A stretch of DNA of 64,000 bases, from assembly GCA_026120185.1 (NCBI GenBank), contig JANUWF010001053.1, positions 558,001-622,000 of the forward strand. Reading direction: 5' to 3'. The position numbers and the translations under genes were made by a program. Below, piece after piece: positions 34,401-45,035 of the stretch. Position 1 is the stretch's first letter, and every line of letters begins with the position of its first letter. The notes under the pieces were generated by a model that was not told where the DNA came from, made no database searches, and worked only from the letters and a program-made list of their open reading frames with translations. Source of the DNA: Voacanga thouarsii. Its lineage: Eukaryota > Streptophyta > Magnoliopsida > Gentianales > Apocynaceae.

Positions 34401-35621
34401 GCCTGTAGGTGCATTAGGCAGTTGGGAGTTTCATTTTTCCATCATGAGGTTGTGAAGAGAGCCTTAGTTCTAGCAATGGAGATCTCCACTGCAGAAGCAC
34501 CCATTGTGAAGCTATTAAAAGAGGTTGCAGAGGAAGGTTTGATAAGCTCCAGTCAAATGGTTAAGGGTTTTGCTCGCTTACTAGAGAGTCTCGATGACCT
34601 TGCTCTTGATATTCCTTCTGCAAAGACCATGTTTTTTACCTTGGTTCCCAAGGCAATATCTGAAGGCTGGCTTGATGTATCATTTCTGAAATCCTCGGGT
34701 GAAGATGGGGAGGTAGAAGACAAGGATGATTTGAAAATGAGACGATACAAGGAAGAGGTGGTTACCATAATTCATGAATATTTTCTTTCTGATGACATTC
34801 CAGAACTGATTCGTAGTTTGGAAGATCTTGGGTCTCTTCAGTTTAACCCAATATTTTTAAAGAAGCTCATCACCCTGGCCATGGATAGGAAAAACAGAGA
34901 AAAGGAGATGGCATCTGTTTTGCTTTCTGCACTTCATATAGAAATTTTTTCAACTGAAGACATAGTAAATGGGTTTGTTATGCTTTTGGAATCTGCAGAG
35001 GACACAGCACTTGACATTTTAGATGCCTCAAATGAACTTGCTCTTTTTCTAGCTAGAGCTGTCATTGATGATGTGCTGGCTCCACTGAATTTGGAAGAGA
35101 TAGCCAGTAGGTTACCTGCAAACTGCAGTGGCAGTGAGACTGTCCACATGGCTCGATCACTTATAGCTGCTCGTCATGCTGGGGAGAGGATTCTGAGGTG
35201 CTGGGGTGGTGGAACTGGCTGGGCTGTGGAGGATGCTAAGGATAAGATATTAAAGCTTCTAGAGGAATATGAGAGTGGAGGTGTTGTCAGTGAAGCTTGT
35301 CAGTGCATTCGAGATCTTGGCATGCCTTTCTTCAATCATGAAGTAGTGAAGAGAGCTCTGGTTATGGCAATGGAGAAGAAGAATGATCGGATGCTGGATC
35401 TACTTCAAGAATGCTTCAATGAAGGGCTGATTACCATCAATCAGATGACTAAAGGCTTTGGAAGGATAAAGGATGGACTTGATGATCTGGCTCTTGACAT
35501 TCCAAATGCAAAGGACAAATTCAATTTTTATGTGGAGCATGCCAAAGAAAGAGGCTGGCTCCTACCATCCTTTAGTTCATCTGTCTCAGATGCATCACCA
35601 AATCCTGCTGCATCTTTGTGA
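31172..35621 (+). CDS. MRF: MA3-domain translation regulatory factor (MRF/ECIP1/PDCD4-like), three coding exons
   Basis: Spliced CDS: join of 31172-31409, 33566-33660 and 33801-35621, giving 717 residues, close to the roughly 700 of plant MRF proteins. Both introns have GT-AG borders; the first splits an Asp codon, the second is phase 0. The N-terminus (about residues 1-115) is Ser/Pro-rich with SSSPKSPSPRSP and the basic RHVRRSHSGKH segment, then GGKGTWGKLLDTDG. Four MA3 domains follow at about 127-243, 289-403, 426-541 and 588-701; 1 and 3, and 2 and 4, resemble each other most. Plant MRFs, like animal PDCD4, are known to bind eIF4A and to act on translation under TOR-S6K signalling; one Arabidopsis member (ECIP1) is linked to ethylene signalling. 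The basic Ser motif could be a kinase target, which is inference. There is no signal peptide or membrane segment, so it is probably cytosolic. The reading frame is intact. The start ATG is chosen because family N-termini begin MAS. The exact paralogue is not assigned. Confidence 0.95.
31410..33565 (+). other. Intron 1 of the MA3 gene
   Basis: 2156 bp, GTAAGA...AATAG. It contains a GA run (31592-31612), a 30-bp near-perfect tandem duplication (31812-31872, each with ATTAGCAGGTC) and a diverged duplication with about 95-bp period (33185-33355, starting ATGCTGGAAAC). Short frames in it are not genes; the one at 33379-33750 only contains exon 2. Confidence 0.88.
33566..33660 (+). CDS. MRF: Coding exon 2 of the MA3 gene
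   Basis: 95 bp between AATAG and GTAAAT. It completes the split Asp codon, then reads GAGGKGTWGKLLDTDG...NDPNYDSGE, the most conserved linker segment of the family. Confidence 0.92.
33801..35621 (+). CDS. MRF: Coding exon 3 of the MA3 gene
   Basis: Acceptor TTCCTAG at 33800. It reads EPYELVGSM... in one 607-codon frame to TGA 35619-35621 and encodes all four MA3 domains. The 140-bp intron 33661-33800 precedes it. Confidence 0.95.
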   Translation, partial: EPYELVGSMVCDPLDEYKKAVVSIIDEYFSTGDVDVAASDLKELGSSEYHPYFIKRLVSMAMDRHNKEKEMASVLLSALYADVISSAQISRGFFMLLESADDLAVDILDAVDILALFVARAVVDDILPPAFITRAEKMLPESSKGFQVLQTAEKSYLSAPHHAELVERRWGGSTHFTVEEVKKKIADLLREYVESGDTTEACRCIRQLGVSFFHHEVVKRALVLAMEISTAEAPIVKLLKEVAEEGLISSSQMVKGFARLLESLDDLALDIPSAKTMFFTLVPKAISEGWLDVSFLKSSGEDGEVEDKDDLKMRRYKEEVVTIIHEYFLSDDIPELIRSLEDLGSLQFNPIFLKKLITLAMDRKNREKEMASVLLSALHIEIFSTEDIVNGFVMLLESAEDTALDILDASNELALFLARAVIDDVLAPLNLEEIASRLPANCSGSETVHMARSLIAARHAGERILRCWGGGTGWAVEDAKDKILKLLEEYESGGVVSEACQCIRDLGMPFFNHEVVKRALVMAMEKKNDRMLDLLQECFNEGLITINQMTKGFGRIKDGLDDLALDIPNAKDKFNFYVEHAKERGWLLPSFSSSVSDASPNPAASL

Positions 35622-35830
35622 GAAGTAGCTTAAATTTCAATCTGTTTCTCTATGTCTGTTGTTGCTTATTGTCTCCTTTTTGCTGGGCATTTTATGTTTC
35701 TCTGCATCAGAAGGGAGTATGATTTTAGAATGCTTAGGTCCTATCTGATGTCTCTTATTTCGGCTTTCTTACCATCTGTTTTGCAATGAAGATTAATGAA
35801 TGTAAAAAATTAGGTTGTTGGTTGTTTACC
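35622..35830 (+). terminator. 3' UTR and probable polyadenylation region of the MA3 gene
   Basis: T-rich stretch followed by two AATGAA elements (35785-35790 and 35795-35800) and GTAAAAAATTAGG. Cleavage is estimated at about 35810-35830. The signal is a one-base variant of AATAAA, which is common in plants. Confidence 0.5.
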
Positions 35831-36801
35831 ATTAGCCTGGTGATCAGATTAGAGATGCTTACCTACCATACATGACTTAGTTTTACAGGGATGCTTGCCT
35901 TGCTAGATGTGACTCAGTCTTAGTAACTTGATTTTGTTCGTATGGGACTTAATTCTTTGCTTATGTTATTGTTGTTTACTGAGGTAATAGCAGAAATGGC
36001 ATGTTCCAGCTAAGGTCGTTTCATTTTTGCGTTGGCATGGTGTTGTGCTTGTGCGAGAACTCAGGAACCGAAATGTGCTCTTTCCCCTCCCCAAACTATT
36101 CTAGGTAGATATCAACAATTGTAGGTAATTGTGGTGAATTCGAGTACACATGGTTGTCCAGGGTTTAGGCATCTTGTTGCTTAAGGGTTGAAGTTCGATC
36201 TGATGCCCGTCACTGTATCTCTACTGTTACATAGCTAAATGTTGGTATTTGTTCATAAGATCTGCAAATCGGGAACCATGGTTAATTGTGTTTATAGATA
36301 TATTGGTATAAGGTTTTGATTGCTCACAGCTGAAGGATTGAAGTTAGATGTGATATTACTTATCATTCTTTACTCATTTGTACAAGCTTTTCATCGGGGA
36401 GGATGTTATTATTTTCATCTCGTTTCTTGTTTTCGTAAACATTTAACCCCCTTCTTATATGATGTCTAGTTACTGCATGGTTTTGCGCATAGCTACGTAA
36501 ACTTTCTTAGTCTGCTAGCCTTGAGTGTGATGCATGGTGAATGTATGCTTATTTCCTTGTTGGTGATAACAGTTATGGAAGGCAAATATTCCCGCATTAG
36601 AATGCAATTTTGACCGAATGTACCAAGCGACGGCTTAAGAAACTTGACCCCAGCTCTATGAATTTTGAGTCTTTTTATAAATAGAAGCAAAATTTTTATC
36701 TGGTTTTGTGATGCATTATATCATTCAAGTGTTTAAAGGTCGATCAGGACATCATGTTTTCCCAAATTTTTTGTGGCATAAGTTTTGAACTAAATTTGTA
36801 G
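35831..36801. other. Intergenic sequence, nothing recognised
   Basis: Mixed-composition sequence with no sustained frame, no LTR end and no RNA gene seen. It could include an extended 3' UTR of the MA3 gene. Confidence 0.4.
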
Positions 36802-36877
36802 GGCTTTCGGCCTAAAAGGAGCCCTTCCAGAAATTCTGGACAGCTTAAACCCAGACTGAAGAAGTCGTGTGGAGATG
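36802..36877 (+). other. Exon-like segment of unknown origin
   Basis: 76 bp between a good acceptor (AAATTTGTAG) and a strong donor (GATG|GTAAGTATA), open in two frames for most of its length; one reads FRPKRSPSRNSG. The segment and the 200 bp after it are richer in G+C than the surroundings. No family is recognised. It may be an exon of an unrecognised transcript, a gene fragment, or chance. Confidence 0.2.
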
Positions 36878-37368
36878 GTAAGTATACACCACTTGGTTAG
36901 AGCCTGGCGGCATTACCCCAAGCGCAAAGATAAGGGATTACTTTGGGAGAGCTGCCTTTTATACTTTGTTTCGCAGTGTTTCCTAAAGTTGTACCCCGTG
37001 GGACTAGGACAAAGTCCAACTAAAGTCGGTTCATTGAGCAAGTCGCGGAACTTCCGATTTTCCTTTTAAATTGTTGTAGTTCCTCTTCTTGGTTGGTCAA
37101 TGGCCATTGAGAATTTTGTTGCTTCTTAATAGAGAAGGGGCTCAAATTCATTGAAGGACTTAGAACATTGGTAGTGGCAATTGAGTACCCTTTCTATGTG
37201 GCCTATGATAATTGGGTGTTCAGTTTAAATGGTAAGTTGGTGGTCATTCATTCTGCACGGGAAGCGTGAAAAGTCATCAATGCCCACTTAAAAATACAAA
37301 ACCTATTTTACCGTTCACATTTCAACTTCATAATTCATCCATTCATTTAAATAAAAAAGAAAACCTAA
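36878..37368. other. Intergenic sequence, nothing recognised
   Basis: A moderately GC-rich block at 36890-37070 followed by AT-rich sequence. A 66-codon frame at 36869-37069 has no recognisable motif. Confidence 0.35.
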
Positions 37369-37670
37369 GGGTATATTTAGATTGAATGATTTAGACGGAA
37401 AGAAAAGGAGAAGAAACAAATTTAGGAAATCAACTGAGATGATTGAATTGATTTTTTATGGAAGAGAGGAAAAGGAAAGGGTTAGTTTTAGTTAAAAATA
37501 TCATGCTTAGGTTTGTCTAAAATTGGTTAGAAATAGATTTGGAGAAAATTAATTTTGATAAATATTTTTATATTATTTAAAATATTTATATTCATACTAA
37601 AACATAAATAATAATATAAATTAATATTTAATTTTCTCTTCTCTTCCATCAATTATTCAAATTTAATAAA
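37369..37670. mobile_element. MITE-like repeat with imperfect terminal inverted repeats
   Basis: The left end GTATATTTAGATTGAATGATTTAGACGG and the reverse complement of the right end (TATTTATTAAATTTGAATAATTGATGG) resemble each other, and both are followed by A/G-rich GAAAAGGAG / GAGAAGAG. About 300 bp with an AT-rich centre and no coding capacity. The target duplication is unclear; the right edge abuts the copia1 LTR. Confidence 0.35.
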
Positions 37671-37675
37671 TATTC

Positions 37676-37972
37676 TGTAATGAAAATATTAAGTGGTTAT
37701 TCATTTTCTTTATTCTATCTATTTATCTTGAAGATAATGTGACTGTTCGTTTTTCTAAGGTTATTAATGAATGAGATAAGATAGCATTTATTAAATTCAT
37801 TTCTTATCCTTTCAAATGATGTATTGAAATCTCTATAAATATGGGTCATATGTAAACAAACGAACAATCAATGAAATCGTATATAAGTGATTTTCTCTTT
37901 TCTCTCCATTTCTAATATCTTTACTTTACAGTTTTATATTTACTAATTCTATTTTGAATCAAATTTACAACA
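37676..37972 (+). mobile_element. 5' LTR of copia1
   Basis: Starts TGTAATGAAAATATTAAGTGG, matching the 3' LTR start at 55500 (TGTTATGAAAATATTAAGTGG), and ends TTTACAACA. About 297 bp. It contains a TATAAATATGGG box (near 37834) and a CT-rich start region. Left flank TATTC is the probable TSD half. The next bases, CGTTATCAGTACGAG, are the probable primer-binding region. Confidence 0.85.
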
Positions 37973-38188
37973 CGTTATCAGTACGAGACTCTACCGAAGT
38001 TATTTTACTGAAGGTTATAATCATGGTGACACTATTGAAGTTGTTCTATTGAAAGTGATAACCAAGCCAACACCATCGAAGTTCTCTCTCGATTCATGCA
38101 ATCAAAAAGTCTAGTTTTTTTTTTTTTTTAAAGTTTTTTAGAACAAAAGAGGAAGGTAGGTACTTTTTCTATTTGATTTTGTATTCAC

Positions 38189-39410
38189 ATGGCAAATCTC
38201 ATCAAACTTGAGTTTGCAGCCCTTGATATTATTGGGAAAAACTATTTATCTTGGACACTAGATGCTGAAATGTATTTAGCTGCAATGGATCTGGCAGATA
38301 CCATTGTAGAAGGAAATTCATTATCATCACAAAATGATGCTAAAGTTATGAATTTTCTCCGCCATCATCTTCATGATGACTTAAAGGTTGAATACCTTAC
38401 CGTGAAAATTTTACTTATTTTGTGGACTAATTTGAAAGAAATGTTTGATCACCAAAAGATGGTCGTCCTTCCAAAGGCACGGTATAATTGGATGCATTTA
38501 CGATTACAAGATTTTAAATTCGTTAGTGAGTATAATTCTGCTATTTTTAAAATTAGCTTGTAGCTAAAACTGTATGGAGAAAATATTACTGATAAGGATA
38601 TGTTAGAAAAATTTTTTTCTACTTTTCATGCCTTGAATGTGCTCTTGTAGCAGTAGTATCGAGAAAAGGAATTCAAGAAGTATGCAGAATAATAAGTTAT
38701 TAATGAAAAATTGTGAAACTCGACCAACAAGTTGTACTCCATTCCTATAAGTGAATGATGTTAGAACTCGTAATTTTGGCCCTGAAAGAGGTCGTCGTGG
38801 TCGTGGTTGTGGATATGGCCATGGCCGTGAACGTATATATGGTCGTGATAAAAATATTCATTATGATCGCAATAGTCAAAACAAAGTTACTAGAAATAAT
38901 GACAACCACCAGAAATGGCCAAAAACTAACGAGAAAGGAAAAGGAAATGATGTTGTTCCTAAAAATTATGAAGATAAATGTTATCGCTGTGGTATGAAAG
39001 GTCATTGGTCTCGTACCTATCGTATTGCAAAACATCTTGTTGATCTGTATCAGGCATCTATTGAGAAGAAAGGCAAAAATGCTGAAGCAAATTTTACTCT
39101 ACAACATTCTCTTGATGTTGTTCCTAAAAATTATGAAGATAAATGTTATCACTGTGGCATGAAAGGTCATCATTGGTCTCGTATCTATCGTATTGCAAAA
39201 CATCTTGTTGATCTGTATCAGGCGTCTATTGAGAAGAAAGGCAAAAATGCTGAAACAAATTTTACTCTACAACATTCTCTTCATGATATGATGATACCAA
39301 CCTTGACGATGTTAATGTTGATGTAACTCATTTGGACGTGACTGATTTTTTTGAGCATCTTGAAGGAAGAATTGAGCATTTGATTGGTAATGGAAGTGTC
39401 CAGAGAAATT
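38189..39410 (+). pseudogene. Ty1/copia gag (copia1)
   Basis: Plus-strand gag starting at ATG 38189 (MANLIKLEFAALDI). It has the UBN2-type gag core with YLSWTLDAEMYL, FLRHHLHDDLK, LWTNLKEMFDHQK, LPKARYNWMHLRLQDF and SEYNSAI. Stops at 38561-38563 and near 38649 fall where Gln codons are expected. The C-terminal part (38751-39326) is Arg/Gly-rich followed by a zinc knuckle CYRCGMKGHWSRTY whose last Cys is Tyr. The knuckle and its downstream tail are duplicated in tandem. The gene ends near EGRIEHLIGNGS at 39400. Confidence 0.88.
38949..39282 (+). repeat. Tandem duplication of the zinc-knuckle segment in copia1 gag
   Basis: Unit 1 is 38949-39113 (165 bp); unit 2 is 39114-39281 (168 bp, with one extra His codon in KGHHW). 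Both run from DVVPKNYEDK to FTLQHSL. The reading frame is kept through both copies. Confidence 0.93.
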
Positions 39411-39530
39411 AGAAGTTTACTTTTAATATGTTTATTTTATGTTTTATATTTTTGGCATTGTAATAGTAATTACCGTTTAAAGTTTTTATTGTTTGAGTAT
39501 TTAAATTTATAAATATTTTGTTATACCCAG

Positions 39531-39841
39531 ATGGCTATTATTCTACTTGTTAGATACACAAGTGGCATTGAAGATATATGCCTAATTAATAGTGGTACAA
39601 CACACACCATATTAAATGATAAAAAATATTTCTCTTATCTGCAGATGGGAGAAACAAATGTTAATACTATAGGTGGTAGTGTAAAGTTGATTAAAGGCTC
39701 TGGAAGAACTAATATTGTATTACCCGGAGGAATAAATGTTGTTGTTCCTAAAGCGTTATTTTCTTCAAAATCTCGAAGAAATTTATTAAGTTTTAAAGAT
39801 ATTCGCCAAAATAGATATTTTGAGTATCTCTGTATTACTCA
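39531..39841 (+). pseudogene. Ty1/copia protease (copia1), interrupted
   Basis: Plus-strand aspartic protease with ICLINSGTTHTILNDKKYFSYL. The catalytic Asp of the D-S-G-T motif is Asn, so the protease is inactive. It continues through IGGSVKLIKGSGRTNIVLPGG and LLSFKDIRQN to 39841, where the giant LTR 39842-44189 is inserted. The frame resumes at 44195. Confidence 0.87.
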
Positions 39842-41788
39842 TGTGAAACCCCAGTCAAAACCAACCTTAGAGTAAGGGAGTTGGGATGCATAGCATATTT
39901 ATTTGCATGTTTAAATATATTTTTGTATGATTTTATGTGCTTTGGATTTGTATTTTATAGTCTAGAGGGTTTGATTATGATTATTGAGTGAGAAGGGCAA
40001 AATGGTAAATTTTGCTTGAGGTGGAAAAAGGGAGATAGCTTGAGGATTGAATAGGAAAATATTTTTAGGGGGGAAATAAGAATAAGAGTTATTGTGGTTT
40101 AGTGGTTGGAGCTTTGGAATTAATTCTTGAGGTCTTGGGTTCAAACTCCATCATAGGAGCTTTAGTTTGGTTAAATTTTATTTTTGCTTGGGAAGTATCA
40201 TTTTCGGCCTTAGTGGTGTTTGGAGTAGGGTAGAGATGTTGTCCTATGAGAGACATGATAGGAGTCTTCAAATCCTACTCTTTTACTCTACACAAAATTC
40301 CTAAGGGGAATTCATTTCCTCTTGATTCTTAATTTTTCCTATTTTTCAATTCATTAGTTTGTTCATTTTGTTCAAGCCAATTTTATTCTAGAAAAATTCC
40401 AGCAATGTGCTGTGGCTTTGAAGGTTCAAAATGTCTTAGTAAAAGACATCATATGGACCGAAACAAGGAAAGAGGAGGAACGATTTCAAGTGAATTAAAT
40501 TTCTTAGTGAACTTTCTAAAAATTCACTCTAGTTAGGTTCATTTTCCTTTATGCTTAGAACTGAAAATTTTCCAGCTTTGTGTGCCTTCAAGGTGACGAA
40601 ATTCTTAACCATTATTCCCTCCCAAATGCTGCTAGAAAATGGCCATTTTCATCAGCTTGAAATCTGAATTTTCCTGGCCATTTTCGGACTGCACAAATAC
40701 TGTGCAAAACCAGAAAATTTTCTAGGCAGATTCGCAGCTTTGGAGGTCCGAAACCAAGCTGTTTTCTTCCAGTTTTTGTTCAGCACCTTAGCCATGTTTT
40801 TCCTCCATGAAGTAGGCTGGAAACCAGCCTTGAAAGCCCCAGAAATTCCCCTTCAAAGCCTCTGCAAATCACCTGGAAAAGGGCAGCCGAAAACTGCCCA
40901 GGAAATTCCAGTCTTGAGAAAATGCTGTGCAGAATTTTGTCCAGTTTTGTTTCCTAATTCAACCCTAGCCGAAACTCCATCATTTTTCTGCACAAACCAC
41001 CCTTAAACCTCCATTAACTGAACTCCATTGTCCTCCCTAAGTTCTGCACGAAATCCAGCCATGGCTGCCAAAAAGATTTCCAAAAAAATTCTGCAATTAT
41101 GCCTTGATTTGGATACCAAAATTCCAGCCACCATGATTTAACAACTTTCCATAAAATATACCTCAAACAACCAGACCTTCCCTTCACCATTAGACTCCTT
41201 AATTTCGGCCACCATTAGCCTTTTTCAACCAGCTTTCATCCAGCCAAAATTTTGCACAAGCAGTCGGCCATGGCAGATTTCCAAGAGTTCTTCCATAATC
41301 AAAGATATTATTGAATATTTAGTTTCCAAATTTGCTTCATAAAAATATTCTTCAAGGATTCCAACAACTAGCCTTTCCTTTTCCCTTTCAAACCAGAAAA
41401 ACCATCTACCTAAACCCTACAGAAAATCGGCAACCCTAATCCTCATAGAATTTCGGTAGTCTCCATCCAAAAGCTCTCTACTCTCTTCAACCTTCAAGAA
41501 CACATAGTACACCAAGAACACCTACTCATTCCTTTCACCTAATACCTCTCCAAATCACTTCAAACTACCTCTAAAAATTCCAGATTTCATCTATTCATTG
41601 TTGTGAGTCCATCCGTACCATTTTTAACATCAAACTCCAAAATCCAACTTGCACTTTTGGATAAAAAACCAGAAATTTTGTGAAGGCTCAAGAACACCTT
41701 CAAGGTAGGATTATTCAATCAACTTCATCTTCGCTAATCTTCAATCTCTAATGAATATATATATGTTTAAGCATGCTAATGAGCCTTC

Positions 41789-41828
<40 letters not shown>

Positions 41829-44189
41829 CCGAACCACTCACTTACCTAGCCGAATGGTTTCTTCTCCATGGCCATTCTTCCTTCATCTCATTTGGACAGA
41901 TTTAGGCATCTAGGGCTTGAGATTCATTTGAAACTACTTCAAGGAATTCATCAATCAAGTAAGCCGTTTTAACCCTTCTTTTAAATTCTAGATTCATGTC
42001 TCTAGGATGATGTTGCTAGAAGATGGATTGCGGATAAGGTTTGAGTATATATTGTTGAGGTTGAAGCATGAATGTATGTATGACTATGAAGGAGATGTGA
42101 TTTATGCATGGATGGACTAGCTTGGTTGATTGTATGATGATTTGAGGTTTAATGCATGTCTCCTTGTCATAGGTAGTATTTGTGATGAAGTATGCTAGAG
42201 ATTATGTCACATTTGGTGAATAGGATTTATATTCATGTTGGATTGTTGAAGCCATGATCATATTTATGCTAGTAAGGGTTAGATCATGTCTTGATAAATT
42301 TAGATCTATGCTTATATGCATGATTTGGATGATTTGATGAATTGAAGGATTGTATATGTCCTTGATTGTGGTTAGCCATAGAAGTATGATCATGATCTAG
42401 TTGTCCCTAAGCTAATTTTTATTTCATGAATAAAATATTTCATAATGAGATTTTGCTAGTAATTTCCAAAAAAACCCTAGGAGGGGTAAATTTGGATTAT
42501 TATATATAATAAGGATATTTTAGCCAAATAAATAATAGCTTTTGCTAGAAAAATAAAATATATAGATATTATATATAAAATGATAATATCAAATAAAGCC
42601 TTTTATGGAAATAATCATAATTAGTAAAAAATTTATTACTAAAAATTTAATTATTATCTTTTAATCAAAACCCATTAAAATTTTATTTATTATCTTTCAA
42701 GCAAGACTCATTAAATTTATTTTCACCTAATTTTAGTTATCAATTATTTTCTAGCAATTAATTATTAATAAATTATTATTTTACCTAGTACCACCTAGAA
42801 CTTTTCATCAAATAAACTCTAAATTATTTTAACAAGATTCAAACCTTCAACTTATCAGTTCTTATTTCCAAAAACACTAATTATTTTAAATATTAAATTA
42901 ACCTTGGCTTATAAACCTTTTTATTTATTATTTGGCCTTAAAGCTTGGGACACTAGGATCATGGTTGTAGTAGTGAGTTGAGTTAGTTTATTTGTGAAAG
43001 TGAATTTTTGGCTTGAGTTTGATTGTGGTTTGTATTTATCCCATGCGGGGTTAGGTCAGCTGTTGGAGACCTTTATTGTGAGCAAGGATCATGTAAGCTC
43101 CTACATAAAACATGTTTGATGAAAAATGATTTTTTTTTATGGCAAGCCAAATCTAGAGTGCATGGTCACTCATTTCTGTAAAGGCAATTAAGGATTATTT
43201 CCATTCCAATTTCAGACAAATAAATTATTTTTAAATCAAGGGGCAGTTTTACTTAAAACCTAAAATTCTTTCTAAAACCAGTTTTGCCCCAAACTTTGGA
43301 AAACCTTAATTGCCATTTTCAAGTGAAACTATGTTTTGTTCATTTTTCCCAAGTGGCATGCGTTACATTGAGTACTCAATAAGGGTAGGCTAGTAGTACT
43401 AGTTTTGAAGAGTAAGAGTGAGTCTTTTGGCAGGAGGCCACCTCCAGAAGATAAGCTCAACTTAGAGAAACGTCAGTACTACTTAGTCATGCCGATCCAA
43501 ACTAGCAGTGTTCTTTTCAGTCAAGTGACTGTGTTTTGCCGGAATGGACACCCGGTTGTTGTTTGGGTATAGAGAAGGAGGAGTATCTTGCCCGGTAGGC
43601 CGATCACCTACCTTTTGTCAGTCTGCACAAAGTGTGGCATACTGACCATATGGACACAGGGCCCAACGTGTGGTAACCCATTACCACCCTTTTTGAGTGG
43701 TTGATTTTATTGTGCACTTTTGATTATGTATGCTTGGAAAAGCCAAAACACCACTCTTACTTTTGACTAATGTTTATTGCTTGCCAATATTTCTCTTATA
43801 AAAATTTCATACTTTGCATCCACGAACTGTTTTCACTGAACACCCAAAGCACACACGGACTTACTGAGATTTCTGTCTCATCACCTTTTTACCATGATTT
43901 CAGGTCAATCCTGCTGTGGGGATGAGTAGCTAGTGTTATCTGCCTTGGAAGAGAATGTTGTCTTTTATTTTTATGTATTGCTTTGGGGAGTTGAGAGTGG
44001 ATGATTTTATTTATGGATTTGTTTTTCTTTTGGGAATTCTTGGATTCATTTTGGGTTTTAATAAATTTTAAGTTAAAGTATTATTTTTATTCCGCTATTT
44101 TATTTGTGTGACCTAGTTATAAAGACTCCTTGTCCTTTGGACGGGGCGACATCCCCGGCCCTGACAGGCCTAGGTAGTGGGGTGTTACA
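39842..44189 (+). mobile_element. Giant solo LTR, copy C, target duplication ACTCA
   Basis: 4348 bp, from TGTGAAACCCC to GGGGTGTTACA, with identical flanks ACTCA (39837-39841 and 44190-44194). It has the same ends and layout as the 5' LTR of the Tekay/Del element (9330-13519) but in opposite orientation. The CT repeat is at 41792-41825, TTGAGTACTCAA at 43368-43379, and the GC-rich 3' end (GACGGGGCGACATCCCC) near 44140. There is no internal domain. It sits in the copia1 protease-integrase region. Confidence 0.93.
41792..41825. repeat. (CT)n microsatellite in LTR copy C
   Basis: Seventeen CT units, at the LTR position equivalent to the GA runs of the inverted copies A, B and E. Confidence 0.95.
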
Positions 44190-45035
44190 ACTCAAATAAT
44201 GTTGGGTAAGAAATCTTTATTAGAAAGCTACCATCTCTTTTATCTGGCCTATATAGCACAAAAATCCATGCAATTGAAGTGCATCATTCAGTAAATCAGA
44301 AGTTTATTGATTCTGCTACATTTATTATTTGGCATGATCGTTTAGGTCATCCAGGAGCTATTATGATGCGAAGGATAATTGAAAATATGCATGGTCATCC
44401 TTTGAAAAGTCAAAGGATTTTGACATCTGATAAATTTTCATGTGCTACATGTTCTCAAGGGAAATTGGTTATTAAATCATCTCCAATAAAAATGGAGTTT
44501 GAGTCTCTAGTATTTCTAGAAAGAATTTATGGTGATATATGTGGACCAATTAATCCACCATGTGGGCAATTCAGATACTTTATGATTTTAATTCATGCAT
44601 CGACCTAATGGTCGCATGTCAGTGTATTATCAATTCGCAACTTGGCGTTTACAAGATTGCTTACCCAAATAATTCGCTTAAGAGCGCAATTTCCAAATTA
44701 TCCTATCAAAAGGATCTATCTAGATAATGCTGGAGAATATTCCTCCCAAGCCTTTGATGCTTATTGCATGCCAATTGGTATTACTATTGAACATCCAGTA
44801 ACTCATGTTCATACTCAGAATAGTCTAGCTGAATCAGTCATTAAACGGTTACAATTAATTGCTAGACCGTTATTAATGAGAACAAATCTCCGTACAACTG
44901 CTTGAGGACATACAATTTTGCATGCTGCAGCACTTGTGCACATAAGGCCAACAAGTTATCACAAATTTTCTTCCTTACAATTGGCTTTTGGTTCCGAGCC
45001 AAATATTACTCATTTAAGAATTTTTGGGTGTGCTG
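44190..45035 (+). pseudogene. Ty1/copia integrase, first part (copia1)
   Basis: Plus-strand integrase. The zinc-binding domain is seen as WHDRLGHPG (near 44330) with CATCSQGK (near 44450). The core has ERIYGDICGPI (44520), YLDNAGEYSS (44725) and HTQNSLAESVIKRL (44810), so all three catalytic acids D, D and E remain. Stops interrupt near 44606 and 44903 (the latter TGA for the expected Trp). The final segment LRIFGCAV stops at 45035, where the second giant LTR was inserted. Confidence 0.9.

Noticed and set aside
36885..37000. tRNA-like or SINE-like A-box (CTTGGTTAGAGCC)
   Set aside because: No B-box at the right distance, no cloverleaf and no poly(A) or TSD.
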